From Phaeobacter sp. J2-8 (GTDB lineage Bacteria > Pseudomonadota > Alphaproteobacteria > Rhodobacterales > Rhodobacteraceae), in assembly GCF_022867865.1 (NCBI RefSeq), contig NZ_JALIEC010000010.1, forward strand, positions 62,001 through 126,000: a DNA stretch of 64,000 bases, in the 5' to 3' direction. Of the stretch, positions 28,185 to 35,452 are shown piece by piece; within the stretch, counting starts at the first letter, position 1; every line of letters starts with the position of its first letter. The position numbers and the translations under genes were made by a program. The notes beneath the pieces were generated by a model. It was not told the DNA's origin. It was given only the letters and a program-made list of their open reading frames with translations, and ran no database searches.

Positions 28185-29726
28185 TTACAACAGGCTGCCC
28201 TGTTCCGGGGGCGCTTTTGCCGGTTTGACCTTGGTTTTGGGCTGCGCGCCGATTTTCAAACGCCCATCTGCGAATTCTATTTCCAATCCGGTTGCGTTTT
28301 GTGCCGCAGATTTTGTTGTGACAACGCCCGCTTCGCCGCGGACAACCGCGTAGCCGCGCGCCAGGGTCGCTTTGTACCCCAATGTTTCACGCAGGCGTTC
28401 CGCCGCAGCCAGTTGATCCCGCCAGCCAGACACCTGCCGCTGGGCACTTCCTTCAAAACGTGAAGAAAGCGATACAAGCCGCTCTTTTTGCGATTTTAAA
28501 TCCCGTTCGATTTGGCGCGTAGATACCCGAATTGCATTCAATTTTTCGCGTTTCCGGGTGACCGATGCCGCCAGAACCGGCGCCAGTCGGGCCGCCAGTT
28601 TTTCGGTGCGCTGTTTGTCATTGCGCAGCATCCGGCGGAGCGACGACAATTGCAAAGCACCCGATTGTTCCGACAGGATCACGCGGCGCCGTTCGACCCC
28701 ACGCACCAGCGCCACTGGCAGACGCTCGCCCCAGGTGTCCAGCCGCTGGCGCGGCCCCTCGGTCAAAACATCCGGCCGTGGCAGGGCACGGGACAGATCC
28801 CTAAGCCGTTGCTTGCGCTGGGAAACCCCGCCCGTCAGCGCCTGGGTCAAACGGCCGCCCTGACCATCCAGCCAGGCAAGAAGTTCCAGCCGCACCGGCA
28901 CCGCCATTTCCGCCGCCGCTGTGGGCGTGGGCGCCCGCCGATCCGACACAAAGTCGATCAGGGTCGTGTCGGTTTCATGCCCAACCGCCGAAATCAACGG
29001 AATTTCCGACGCCACAACAGCGCGGGCAACGATTTCCTCGTTGAAGCCCCAAAGATCCTCGATCGAACCGCCACCACGCGCCACAATCAACAAATCAGGT
29101 CGCGGCAAGGCACCCCCCGGCGTCAGAGCGTTAAAACCGGCAATGGCCTTGGCCACATCCGGGGCGCATCTTTCGCCCTGAACCGCCACCGGCCAGATCA
29201 GCACCTTGCGCGGGAACCTATCGCGCAATCGATGCAGGATATCCCTGATCACCGCACCACTTGGCGAGGTCACAACCCCAATTATTTCAGGAAGATACGG
29301 GATCTCCTTCTTGCGATCCGGCGCAAACAGCCCCTCGGCCTCCAGCGCCTTTTTGCGCTTGTCCAGCATGGCCATCAGGGCCCCGACGCCCGCCGGTTTG
29401 ATATCCTCGATGACAATCTGATACTTCGATTGCCCGCCGAATGTGGTCACCCGACCAGTGGCCACAACCTCCATGCCTTCTTCCGGCATGGTCGCCAATC
29501 GCGCGGCGACACCTTTCCAGATCACACCAGAGATGACCGAACGATCATCCTTCAAATCCAGATAGATATGACCGGATCTTGGCCTGGAGACCCGCCCCAC
29601 TTCGCCCTTGATGCGAATATGGGAAAACTCGCCCTCGATCACGCGTTTGATCGCGCCAGAGACCTCGGTCACCGAATATTCCGGCGCGTTCCTGCCCGCT
29701 TGGGACTTGTCGATCAGGTCTGACAT
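28185..29726 (-). CDS. xseA: Exodeoxyribonuclease VII large subunit
   Basis: A 513-residue subunit of the ATP-independent single-strand DNA exonuclease used in repair. The N-terminal OB-fold domain starts YSVTEVSGAIKRVIEGEF and includes RSGHIYLDLKDD; the catalytic domain has GVVTSPSGAVIRDI, ARGGGSIEDLWGFN and ISAVGHETDTT; a long helical region follows (residues ~300-450). ATG at 29726 with AGGTGAG upstream is the best start. It is divergent from purD across 70 bp. The small subunit xseB is not in the window. Confidence 0.96.
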   Translation of the reverse strand: MSDLIDKSQAGRNAPEYSVTEVSGAIKRVIEGEFSHIRIKGEVGRVSRPRSGHIYLDLKDDRSVISGVIWKGVAARLATMPEEGMEVVATGRVTTFGGQSKYQIVIEDIKPAGVGALMAMLDKRKKALEAEGLFAPDRKKEIPYLPEIIGVVTSPSGAVIRDILHRLRDRFPRKVLIWPVAVQGERCAPDVAKAIAGFNALTPGGALPRPDLLIVARGGGSIEDLWGFNEEIVARAVVASEIPLISAVGHETDTTLIDFVSDRRAPTPTAAAEMAVPVRLELLAWLDGQGGRLTQALTGGVSQRKQRLRDLSRALPRPDVLTEGPRQRLDTWGERLPVALVRGVERRRVILSEQSGALQLSSLRRMLRNDKQRTEKLAARLAPVLAASVTRKREKLNAIRVSTRQIERDLKSQKERLVSLSSRFEGSAQRQVSGWRDQLAAAERLRETLGYKATLARGYAVVRGEAGVVTTKSAAQNATGLEIEFADGRLKIGAQPKTKVKPAKAPPEQGSLL

Positions 29727-29796
29727 CTCACCTCGCTTGTATCTGCTTGGGCCAGACCCTAAAACGCCGGGCAACAAAGTCCAAGCGGAGACCCCC

Positions 29797-31059
29797 ATGA
29801 ATATCCTCATCCTCGGCAGTGGCGGGCGCGAACATGCCCTCGCCTGGGCGGCCCTTCAGAACCCGAAATGTGACAAGCTGATTGTGGCACCCGGCAATGC
29901 CGGCATTGCGCAAATCGCCACCTGTGCATCGGTGGATATCGAAAACGCCGGGGCGGTTTTAGCGCTGGTCGAGGCCGAAACAATCGACTTTGTGATTGTC
30001 GGCCCGGAAGCGCCACTGGCGGCCGGGGTGGCGGACCGGCTGCGGGATGCAGGTTTGCTGGTGTTCGGCCCCTCGCAAGAAGCGGCGCGACTTGAAGCCT
30101 CGAAGAAATTCACCAAGGAAATCTGTGACGCGGCCAATGCGCCAACCGCAGCTTATGGCCATTTCACCGACCCGGATCGCGCCAAGGATTACATCCGCGC
30201 CCAGGGTGCCCCGATTGTGGTAAAGGCCGATGGCCTTGCGGCGGGCAAAGGCGTGATTGTGGCGATGGACGAAGCCACGGCGCTGGACGCGATCGACGAT
30301 ATGTTTGGCGGCGCATTCGGCGCGGCCGGGGCCGAAGTGGTGATCGAAGAATTCATGGACGGCGAAGAGGCCAGCTTTTTCGTGCTCTGTGATGGCAAGA
30401 CCGCCCTGGCCATTGGCACCGCACAGGATCACAAGCGCGTCGGCGAAGGGGACACCGGCCCGAACACGGGCGGCATGGGCGCCTATTCCCCTGCCCCGGT
30501 CCTGACAGAAGCGCTTCAGAAACAGGCGCTTGATGAAATCATCAATCCGACATTGGCCGAAATGGCGCGGCGCGGGACGCCGTATCAGGGCGTGCTCTAT
30601 GCCGGGCTGATGATCAAGGATGGGCAGGCGCGTCTGGTCGAGTACAACGTGCGGTTCGGCGATCCCGAATGTCAGGCCCTGATGCTGCGCCTGGGGGCAC
30701 AGGCACTGGACCTGATGCATGCCGCAGCCGAGGAACGGTTGCACGAGGCACAGGTGACCTGGGGCGATGATCACGCGATCACCGTGGTTCTGGCCAGCAA
30801 TGGCTATCCCGGCGCTTATGAAAAAGGCAGCGTTATCAAAGGGCTGGAAGCATTGCCCGAGGATAGCAGCAATATGGTGTTCCACGCGGGCACCACCGCG
30901 GTCGACGGCGCGATCACAGCAACCGGCGGCCGGGTTCTGAACGTGACTGCGCGCGGGGCCACGCTGGACGAGGCGCGCAAGCGGGCCTATGCGATGATCG
31001 ACGGCATTGATTGGCCAGAAGGCTTCTATCGCAAGGACATCGGCTGGCGCGCGCTTTGA
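29797..31059 (+). CDS. purD: Phosphoribosylamine-glycine ligase
   Basis: A 420-residue ATP-grasp enzyme that joins 5-phosphoribosylamine and glycine to GAR, the second step of de novo purine synthesis. MNILILGSGGREHALAW is the N-terminal signature, IVKADGLAAGKGVIVA is the ATP-grasp loop, and RFGDPECQ the family PROSITE-like motif. ATG at 29797 is preferred over an in-frame upstream ATG at 29608, which overlaps xseA. It is followed by a pair of dispersed palindromes rather than by another pur gene. Confidence 0.96.
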   Translation: MNILILGSGGREHALAWAALQNPKCDKLIVAPGNAGIAQIATCASVDIENAGAVLALVEAETIDFVIVGPEAPLAAGVADRLRDAGLLVFGPSQEAARLEASKKFTKEICDAANAPTAAYGHFTDPDRAKDYIRAQGAPIVVKADGLAAGKGVIVAMDEATALDAIDDMFGGAFGAAGAEVVIEEFMDGEEASFFVLCDGKTALAIGTAQDHKRVGEGDTGPNTGGMGAYSPAPVLTEALQKQALDEIINPTLAEMARRGTPYQGVLYAGLMIKDGQARLVEYNVRFGDPECQALMLRLGAQALDLMHAAAEERLHEAQVTWGDDHAITVVLASNGYPGAYEKGSVIKGLEALPEDSSNMVFHAGTTAVDGAITATGGRVLNVTARGATLDEARKRAYAMIDGIDWPEGFYRKDIGWRAL

Positions 31060-31092
31060 CCTCAGGGGGCACCCTGGGGCTGCCGGTCACAA

Positions 31093-31172
31093 GGCCCCGG
31101 GTCAGGCCCGGGGCCGGTCCACAGCTGGATCACATGTGTCCGGCACTGCCCCGGACTTGATCCGGGGCCTCC
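31093..31172. repeat. Dispersed palindromic element, family B, copy 2 (two units)
   Basis: Units GGCCCCGGGTCAGGCCCGGGGCC (31093-31115) and GCCCCGGACTTGATCCGGGG (from 31148) are in the gap between the convergent purD and HemJ/CopD-like genes. They match the unit found at 12773 and 45452. As a double hairpin between converging genes it could end transcription from both sides. Confidence 0.75.
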
Positions 31173-31205
31173 CGGACCACATGAAACGGACCACGTGCAA
31201 GTGGC

Positions 31206-31616
31206 CTAGAATGGTTTGGTGACCACCACCCAAAGGATGGCGATCACGCCCAGAACACTGATTTCATTGAATATCCGCAAGAACCGGTCACTTTCGCGGA
31301 ATTCACCGCGCCTTGCGCGGGCCACCATGCGACCGGTCATCACATAATGGGCGACCAGCAGGGACACCAGTCCCAGTTTTGCCCACACCCAAAGCGGAAA
31401 ATCCCAGCTCACACCCAGCCACAGCCCGGTGATCAGGGCAACAACGCCAAGGCCCGCCGAAAACCGGTAGAGCCGAAATGTCAGATCACCGGTGGGCCCG
31501 GGCGCGCCAAGCTGCGCCCATTCCCGTTTCCAGAAAATCAATGCGCGCGGCACGGCAAAGATCGACGTCATCCACCCCATCACGCACAGCAGATGTATGA
31601 TCTTGACCCAATCCAT
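31206..31616 (-). CDS. CopD/HemJ-related membrane protein
   Basis: A 136-residue protein with four predicted helices. The first helix has KIIHLLCVMGWMTSI with an early histidine, and the third carries WVWAKLGLVSLLVAHYVM with the conserved lysine; this pattern matches the CopD/HemJ (UPF0093-like) superfamily. HemJ is the oxygen-independent-cytochrome-linked protoporphyrinogen oxidase, but the sequence alone does not distinguish HemJ from other CopD-like members. It lies just upstream of gapR's end on the same strand and downstream of it in transcription. Confidence 0.75.
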   Translation of the reverse strand: MDWVKIIHLLCVMGWMTSIFAVPRALIFWKREWAQLGAPGPTGDLTFRLYRFSAGLGVVALITGLWLGVSWDFPLWVWAKLGLVSLLVAHYVMTGRMVARARRGEFRESDRFLRIFNEISVLGVIAILWVVVTKPF

Positions 31617-31638
31617 GCCGTCCAGCCCCCGTATCAGA

Positions 31639-31905
31639 TCAGGTCATGCCCAACGCTTCTTTGTACATTTCCAACACCGCTTCTTCTTCGGCGATGTCGT
31701 CCTTGTCGCGTTTGCGCAGCGCGATCACCTTGCGGATCACCTTGGTGTCGTATCCACGCGCCTTGGCTTCGGCCATCACTTCTTTTTGCTGTTCGGCGAT
31801 GTCTTTCTTTTCCTGATCCAGCCGCTCGAATCGCTCGATGAACTGGCGCAGTTCGCCTGCGGTCACTTTGTAGCTGTCGGGAATTTCGTTTTCGGTCACG
31901 TCCAT
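31639..31905 (-). CDS. gapR: GapR family DNA-binding protein (DUF2312)
   Basis: An 88-residue, highly helical nucleoid protein: VTAGELRQFIERFERLDQEK, then IAEQQKEVMAEAKARGYD and KVIRKVIALRKRDKDDIAE are the conserved blocks of DUF2312. In Caulobacter GapR binds overtwisted DNA ahead of replication and transcription machinery and stimulates topoisomerases. ATG at 31905 is where homology begins; the upstream in-frame extension to 31959 lacks support. It is 22 bp upstream of the HemJ/CopD-like gene in the same direction. Confidence 0.92.
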   Translation of the reverse strand: MDVTENEIPDSYKVTAGELRQFIERFERLDQEKKDIAEQQKEVMAEAKARGYDTKVIRKVIALRKRDKDDIAEEEAVLEMYKEALGMT

Positions 31906-32021
31906 GGATGCTCTCCTGCCTTTTGCAACGTAGCTAGCTTTGCCGCGCCCGTACCGCAAGACCCTTGCGATGACGGGCCGCTTCGATTACCGAACCGGCG
32001 AAGGCAGTAAGGGGTTTCATC

Positions 32022-32237
32022 ATGGATTGGCTGGTCTGGGGCGGCGCGTTGGTGTCGGTTGTCGGTGTCGTCGGATTGATCTGGTGCATCACAACCGTGA
32101 TGCGTGCCAAAAAATCGGCACTGTCGGAAGAGGCCATGCGCGCCGTGATGCACAAAGTCCTGCCGCGCAATCTGGCGGCCCTGTTCCTGTCGGTGATCGG
32201 GTTGATGATGGTGATTCTCGGAATTTCATTCGGGTGA
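32022..32237 (+). CDS. Small two-helix membrane protein
   Basis: A 71-residue protein with a helix at residues ~4-26 (WGGALVSVVGVVGLIWCITTV), a charged middle segment (RAKKSALSEEAMRAVMHKV) and a second helix at ~50-70. It is divergent from gapR. AGTAAGGGGTT precedes the ATG. I do not recognise a functional family; small proteins of this shape are common near gapR in related genomes but uncharacterised. Confidence 0.7.
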   Translation: MDWLVWGGALVSVVGVVGLIWCITTVMRAKKSALSEEAMRAVMHKVLPRNLAALFLSVIGLMMVILGISFG

Positions 32238-32331
32238 TGGGCGACGTGCCCGGCCCCGACCGGACACATCAATCAGATTTCAGGCCGACCTCTCTGGTCA
32301 AGCGCAGGAACCTGCGCCAAAGCGGCAGCGT

Positions 32332-32550
32332 CTAGACCGGCAGATTGTCGAACTGTGCCTCGACGGCATCGTCGATGCGGTCTTGTTCGGCACGCGCACA
32401 GCGGGGGTCGGACACGCGGACCCCCTCACTATCAGCTTTGCGTTGCAGTTCGAGCCGATGCTGGCGCAGCACCTGACGGTCCGCGACACCGCTGGCCGCG
32501 ATCTGTGCGTCAATATCAGCAAAAAGGCGTTGGTATTGTGATCTATGCAT
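32332..32550 (-). CDS. Small hypothetical protein, charged and helical
   Basis: A 72-residue soluble protein, rich in Asp, Arg, Gln and Ala (IDAQIAASGVADRQVLRQHR, AEQDRIDDAVEAQFDNLPV). A strong ribosome site (GGGGAGGA) lies 6 bp before the ATG at 32550, which supports real translation. No family recognised. It is convergent with the two-helix gene and divergent from the sulfur operon. The following 305 bp (32551-32855) hold no gene apart from the operator-like dyad. Confidence 0.6.
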   Translation of the reverse strand: MHRSQYQRLFADIDAQIAASGVADRQVLRQHRLELQRKADSEGVRVSDPRCARAEQDRIDDAVEAQFDNLPV

Positions 32551-32766
32551 CTTGGTCCTCCCCTGTCCAAGATCCTAACAGCATCTGAGATTCGGGGAAC
32601 CCGGCAATACAAGCTCAGGTTGCGTTTTTTCGGATAATTGAAGCGCCGCACAAACCGCGCTGAAAAATTCGGCACTATGCCCTGCCCCGCCTCAATCAGC
32701 ATCAAATTGCGAGTTTTCTGTCATCGACCTTCGGGGCGGCGCGGGCAGAATTTTGCCACTTGATAC

Positions 32767-32792
32767 ATATTCAGATATTGCTATATGAATAT
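32767..32792. promoter_or_regulatory. Long AT-rich palindrome before the sulfur operon, BigR/SqrR-like
   Basis: ATATTCAGATA-TTGC-TATATGAATAT has 11-bp arms with one mismatch, 64 bp upstream of the first YeeE/YedE gene. ArsR-type sulfide sensors (BigR, SqrR) bind AT-rich dyads with ATTC/GAAT half-sites before sulfur-oxidation and YeeE/YedE genes. No such regulator is encoded in the window, so the link is inferred. Apart from this dyad, 32551-32855 is AT-rich intergenic DNA with nothing else recognised. Confidence 0.5.
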
Positions 32793-32855
32793 TGAAACGG
32801 CGGCGCCCTCATCAGGGGCCGGAATCGGGATCATAGTCATCGGGGATTACACCAC

Positions 32856-33281
32856 ATGCAGGCAGATTGGATTTGGGGGCTGATTGGCGGCTTGCTGATT
32901 GGCACAGGTGGTGCGGTCTACCTCTTGGGGAATGGCCGCATCATGGGGGCCAGCGGCATCATCGGCGGTCTTGTCGACGGCAGCGGCCGGGCAACGGCGC
33001 TGGAACGGTTGATTTTCCTCGCTGGTGTGGTGTTGGCCCCGATCGGCATTCTGGCGTTCACCGGCCCGGCGCAATCCCATTTGACTGGTAATCCGGTCAT
33101 CCTGATTGCCGCCGGTCTACTTGTCGGTGTCGGCACCAGATTGGCCAATGGCTGCACCTCGGGCCATGGTGTCTGTGGTATTTCGCGCCTGTCGCTGCGC
33201 GGCATTGTCGCGACGGTGTTTTATATCGCGGCTGGCGGGCTCACCGTTGTTCTGTTCCGTCATATCCTGGGGATCATTTGA
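32856..33281 (+). CDS. YeeE/YedE family sulfur transport protein, half 1
   Basis: A 141-residue membrane protein with four helices. The conserved cysteine segment NGCTSGHGVCGISRLSLRG (residues ~102-120) is the thiosulfate/sulfur-relay motif of the YeeE/YedE (TsuA-related) family. It is encoded as a half-size protein paired with a second half whose start overlaps its stop codon, a common split form. It probably works with the TIGR01244 sulfurtransferase downstream. Confidence 0.88.
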   Translation: MQADWIWGLIGGLLIGTGGAVYLLGNGRIMGASGIIGGLVDGSGRATALERLIFLAGVVLAPIGILAFTGPAQSHLTGNPVILIAAGLLVGVGTRLANGCTSGHGVCGISRLSLRGIVATVFYIAAGGLTVVLFRHILGII

Positions 33282-33712
33282 TGCGCAATTTTCTGGCATT
33301 TATCGCGGGTGGGCTGTTTGGCGCCGGACTGTTGGTGTCGGGCATGACCGACACGGCCAAGGTCCAGGGCTGGTTGGATGTATTTGGCGATTGGGATCCG
33401 ACCCTGGCCTTTGTGATGGGCGGCGCGATTGTCCCGATGGCGGTGGCCTGGCGGCTGACGTCTGGCCGTATCCCCTTGGTTGGAGGGGCATTTCCACCGC
33501 CACCGGACCAAAAACTGGGGCGCAATCTGGTGATTGGGTCGGTGTTGTTCGGGATGGGATGGGGGTTGGTCGGGCTCTGCCCCGGCCCGGTCGTCGCCTC
33601 GTTGGGATTTGGCAATTGGGGCCATTACCTGTTTCTTGCTGCGATGATTGTCGGCATGATCTTGGCCCCGGGACTGCGGTCACAACTGGACAGATCGGCC
33701 CGCGCAGCCTAA
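33281..33712 (+). CDS. YeeE/YedE family sulfur transport protein, half 2
   Basis: A 143-residue membrane protein, ATG at 33281 overlapping the previous stop (TGATG). It has helices at ~4-24, ~40-60 and two near the C-terminus, and the family motif GLCPGPVVASLGFG with a single conserved cysteine. GxxFGxGLLVSGMTD at the start is also typical. Together with the preceding gene it would form a complete YeeE/YedE transporter for thiosulfate or a reduced sulfur species. Confidence 0.87.
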   Translation: MRNFLAFIAGGLFGAGLLVSGMTDTAKVQGWLDVFGDWDPTLAFVMGGAIVPMAVAWRLTSGRIPLVGGAFPPPPDQKLGRNLVIGSVLFGMGWGLVGLCPGPVVASLGFGNWGHYLFLAAMIVGMILAPGLRSQLDRSARAA

Positions 33713-33721
33713 GGAGATATT

Positions 33722-34153
33722 ATGGATATCAGGCATATTGACGAGACATATCATGTCTCCCCCCAGATCGCGCTCGAAGACCCTGCGGCCATTGCTGCCG
33801 CCGGGTTCAAAGGCATTATCTGCAACCGGCCCGACACCGAAGTGCCACCCGCGATTGGAGCAGAAAACATGCGCATCGCGGCCGAGGCCGAGGGGCTGGT
33901 GTTTCACGTTCTGCCGCTGACACATCAGACCATGACGCCCGACAATATCGCGCTGCAAATGCAATTGGTGGCCGAGATTGACGGCCCGGTTCTGGCCTAT
34001 TGCGCCTCGGGCACGCGCTGCACGGTTATCTGGTCAATGGCCAAGGCGATGGACGGCGCGATGAGCCCGGATGACATCCTGGCCAAGGCGGCAGCGGCGG
34101 GCTATGCTCTGGACGGATTGCGCCCACAGCTGGAACTTCTGAGCCAGAGCTAG
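33722..34153 (+). CDS. TIGR01244 family sulfurtransferase/phosphatase-like protein
   Basis: A 143-residue protein of the dual-specificity-phosphatase fold family used in sulfide oxidation loci. The active-site loop is YCASGTRCTVIW (residues ~101-112), a CX5R P-loop with a second cysteine. An early strand GFKGIICNRPDTE also fits the family. AAGGAGA lies before the ATG at 33722, 9 bp after the YeeE half-2 stop. In related genomes it is fused to or beside beta-lactamase-like persulfide dioxygenases; none is present here. Confidence 0.88.
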   Translation: MDIRHIDETYHVSPQIALEDPAAIAAAGFKGIICNRPDTEVPPAIGAENMRIAAEAEGLVFHVLPLTHQTMTPDNIALQMQLVAEIDGPVLAYCASGTRCTVIWSMAKAMDGAMSPDDILAKAAAAGYALDGLRPQLELLSQS

Positions 34154-34187
34154 GCAACCACAATTGCCCAAATCCAATGCAGAGCCG

Positions 34188-35393
34188 CTAGCCAAGCGGT
34201 TCATTGGTCTTGGGCAAATCTCCGATTGGCAGCGCCCCTTCCCCCGCATCGAACGGTGGTAACGGACCGGGTCCGGCAACCGGATCGTCGAAATCCAACG
34301 GTGGAAGATCGGGCAAGGTTTCCGGCAGATTGCGATCTGGCTCGTTCCCGATCGGCTGATGAGAGGTCTGTGCAGGCGGGGCAATTTCCACTGGCGATGG
34401 CGCGGGGGCCGCTGTGGTCATCCCGGACGTAGTGGTCGTGCCTTCGACCTTGGCGCTTTTGCTCTGTTCAACCATCAACTGCGCAGCCGCCTCGGGGGCC
34501 GTGCCAGAGAACCGAACAGCCCAGTGATCCCCCAAACGCCCCAAGCGCGCTTTGCCAACCATTTTCCCGTCGACCGCCCGCAATTCCGCGCGGTCCATAA
34601 ACATCTCATCAAGCGGCAACACATCCCCCGCCCGCAACGATCCGGCCCGCGACAAGGGAAGGCTCAGCCGCCCGGCGACCACCCGCATTTCCGCCGGGAT
34701 CGCTAGAAAGGCCTCCTCTGGCGTGTCACGCGGCGTTTTGACCGGCGCCTCGGGCTTGGCCATGAACGGCAGCAGCAACAGCAAATCCCCACTCCGCCGC
34801 CCAAGCGCCACATCCAGCGTCACCCGAATCAACCGGAATTGTGGTGATTCCAGCGCCAGCACCAGCGCCCGGCCATCTTCGGCCATTGCACCAAACCGAT
34901 AGCCAATCAGCCAGCTATTGTCCTTGCCCTCGATCGTGTCGCCGGCACCTTCCACGGCATCGCCATCCGCATCCTGACAAAGCGCCACATCGACCCGTTC
35001 CAGCGCCGCATCCAGCCAAGGCGCCACCATGGCGGCATCCGTCGGCGTCAACCGCCGGTCACTGACCGCAAGGTTAGACACCGTTCCCATGGTTTGCACC
35101 TCGATCAACGAGGTCACCAAAGCCCGGTCCATGCCCACCGCCCCACGCGCGCCATCCGGCCCGTCCAGAAGCGCCAGCAACATATCAGGCGGCAGCGTCT
35201 GACCCAGCCCCTCAAGCCCGGTATCGGAAATTTTCAGGTCACTGACCTGTAACGGCAGGTCAAGCAATTGTGCCGCCGCCCGCGCAAGCCCCAGCCGCAG
35301 CGCACGCGCTGGGGACATGATGCGCGTTTCCTGTTCCCTGCGTGCAGCAGAGGCCAGATCGCTCAGCAAATTTTTGCGCTGTGTGTCCGCCAT
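34188..35393 (-). CDS. FliM/FliN (SpoA) family flagellar-switch-like protein
   Basis: A 401-residue protein. An N-terminal helical part (residues ~1-60), a CheC-like middle domain (DRALVTSLIEVQTMG, RRLTPTDAAMVAPWLDAALERV) and a SpoA domain (LSLPLSRAGSLRAGDVLPLD, GKMVGKARLGRLGDHWAV) identify it as FliM-like. The N-terminal CheY-binding peptide of canonical FliM (LSQxEIDALL) is not present. The last ~95 residues are a disordered Pro/Thr/Asp tail. No flagellar genes are nearby; it lies 59 bp downstream of a transporter-type histidine kinase on the same strand. It may be a switch component encoded away from the main cluster, or a repurposed one. Confidence 0.85.
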   Translation of the reverse strand: MADTQRKNLLSDLASAARREQETRIMSPARALRLGLARAAAQLLDLPLQVSDLKISDTGLEGLGQTLPPDMLLALLDGPDGARGAVGMDRALVTSLIEVQTMGTVSNLAVSDRRLTPTDAAMVAPWLDAALERVDVALCQDADGDAVEGAGDTIEGKDNSWLIGYRFGAMAEDGRALVLALESPQFRLIRVTLDVALGRRSGDLLLLLPFMAKPEAPVKTPRDTPEEAFLAIPAEMRVVAGRLSLPLSRAGSLRAGDVLPLDEMFMDRAELRAVDGKMVGKARLGRLGDHWAVRFSGTAPEAAAQLMVEQSKSAKVEGTTTTSGMTTAAPAPSPVEIAPPAQTSHQPIGNEPDRNLPETLPDLPPLDFDDPVAGPGPLPPFDAGEGALPIGDLPKTNEPLG

Positions 35394-35452
35394 AGATCCC
35401 GGTCAGCAATGGGCCGGTCTGGCCCGTTAAGCATACAGAACGATCTATGAGG

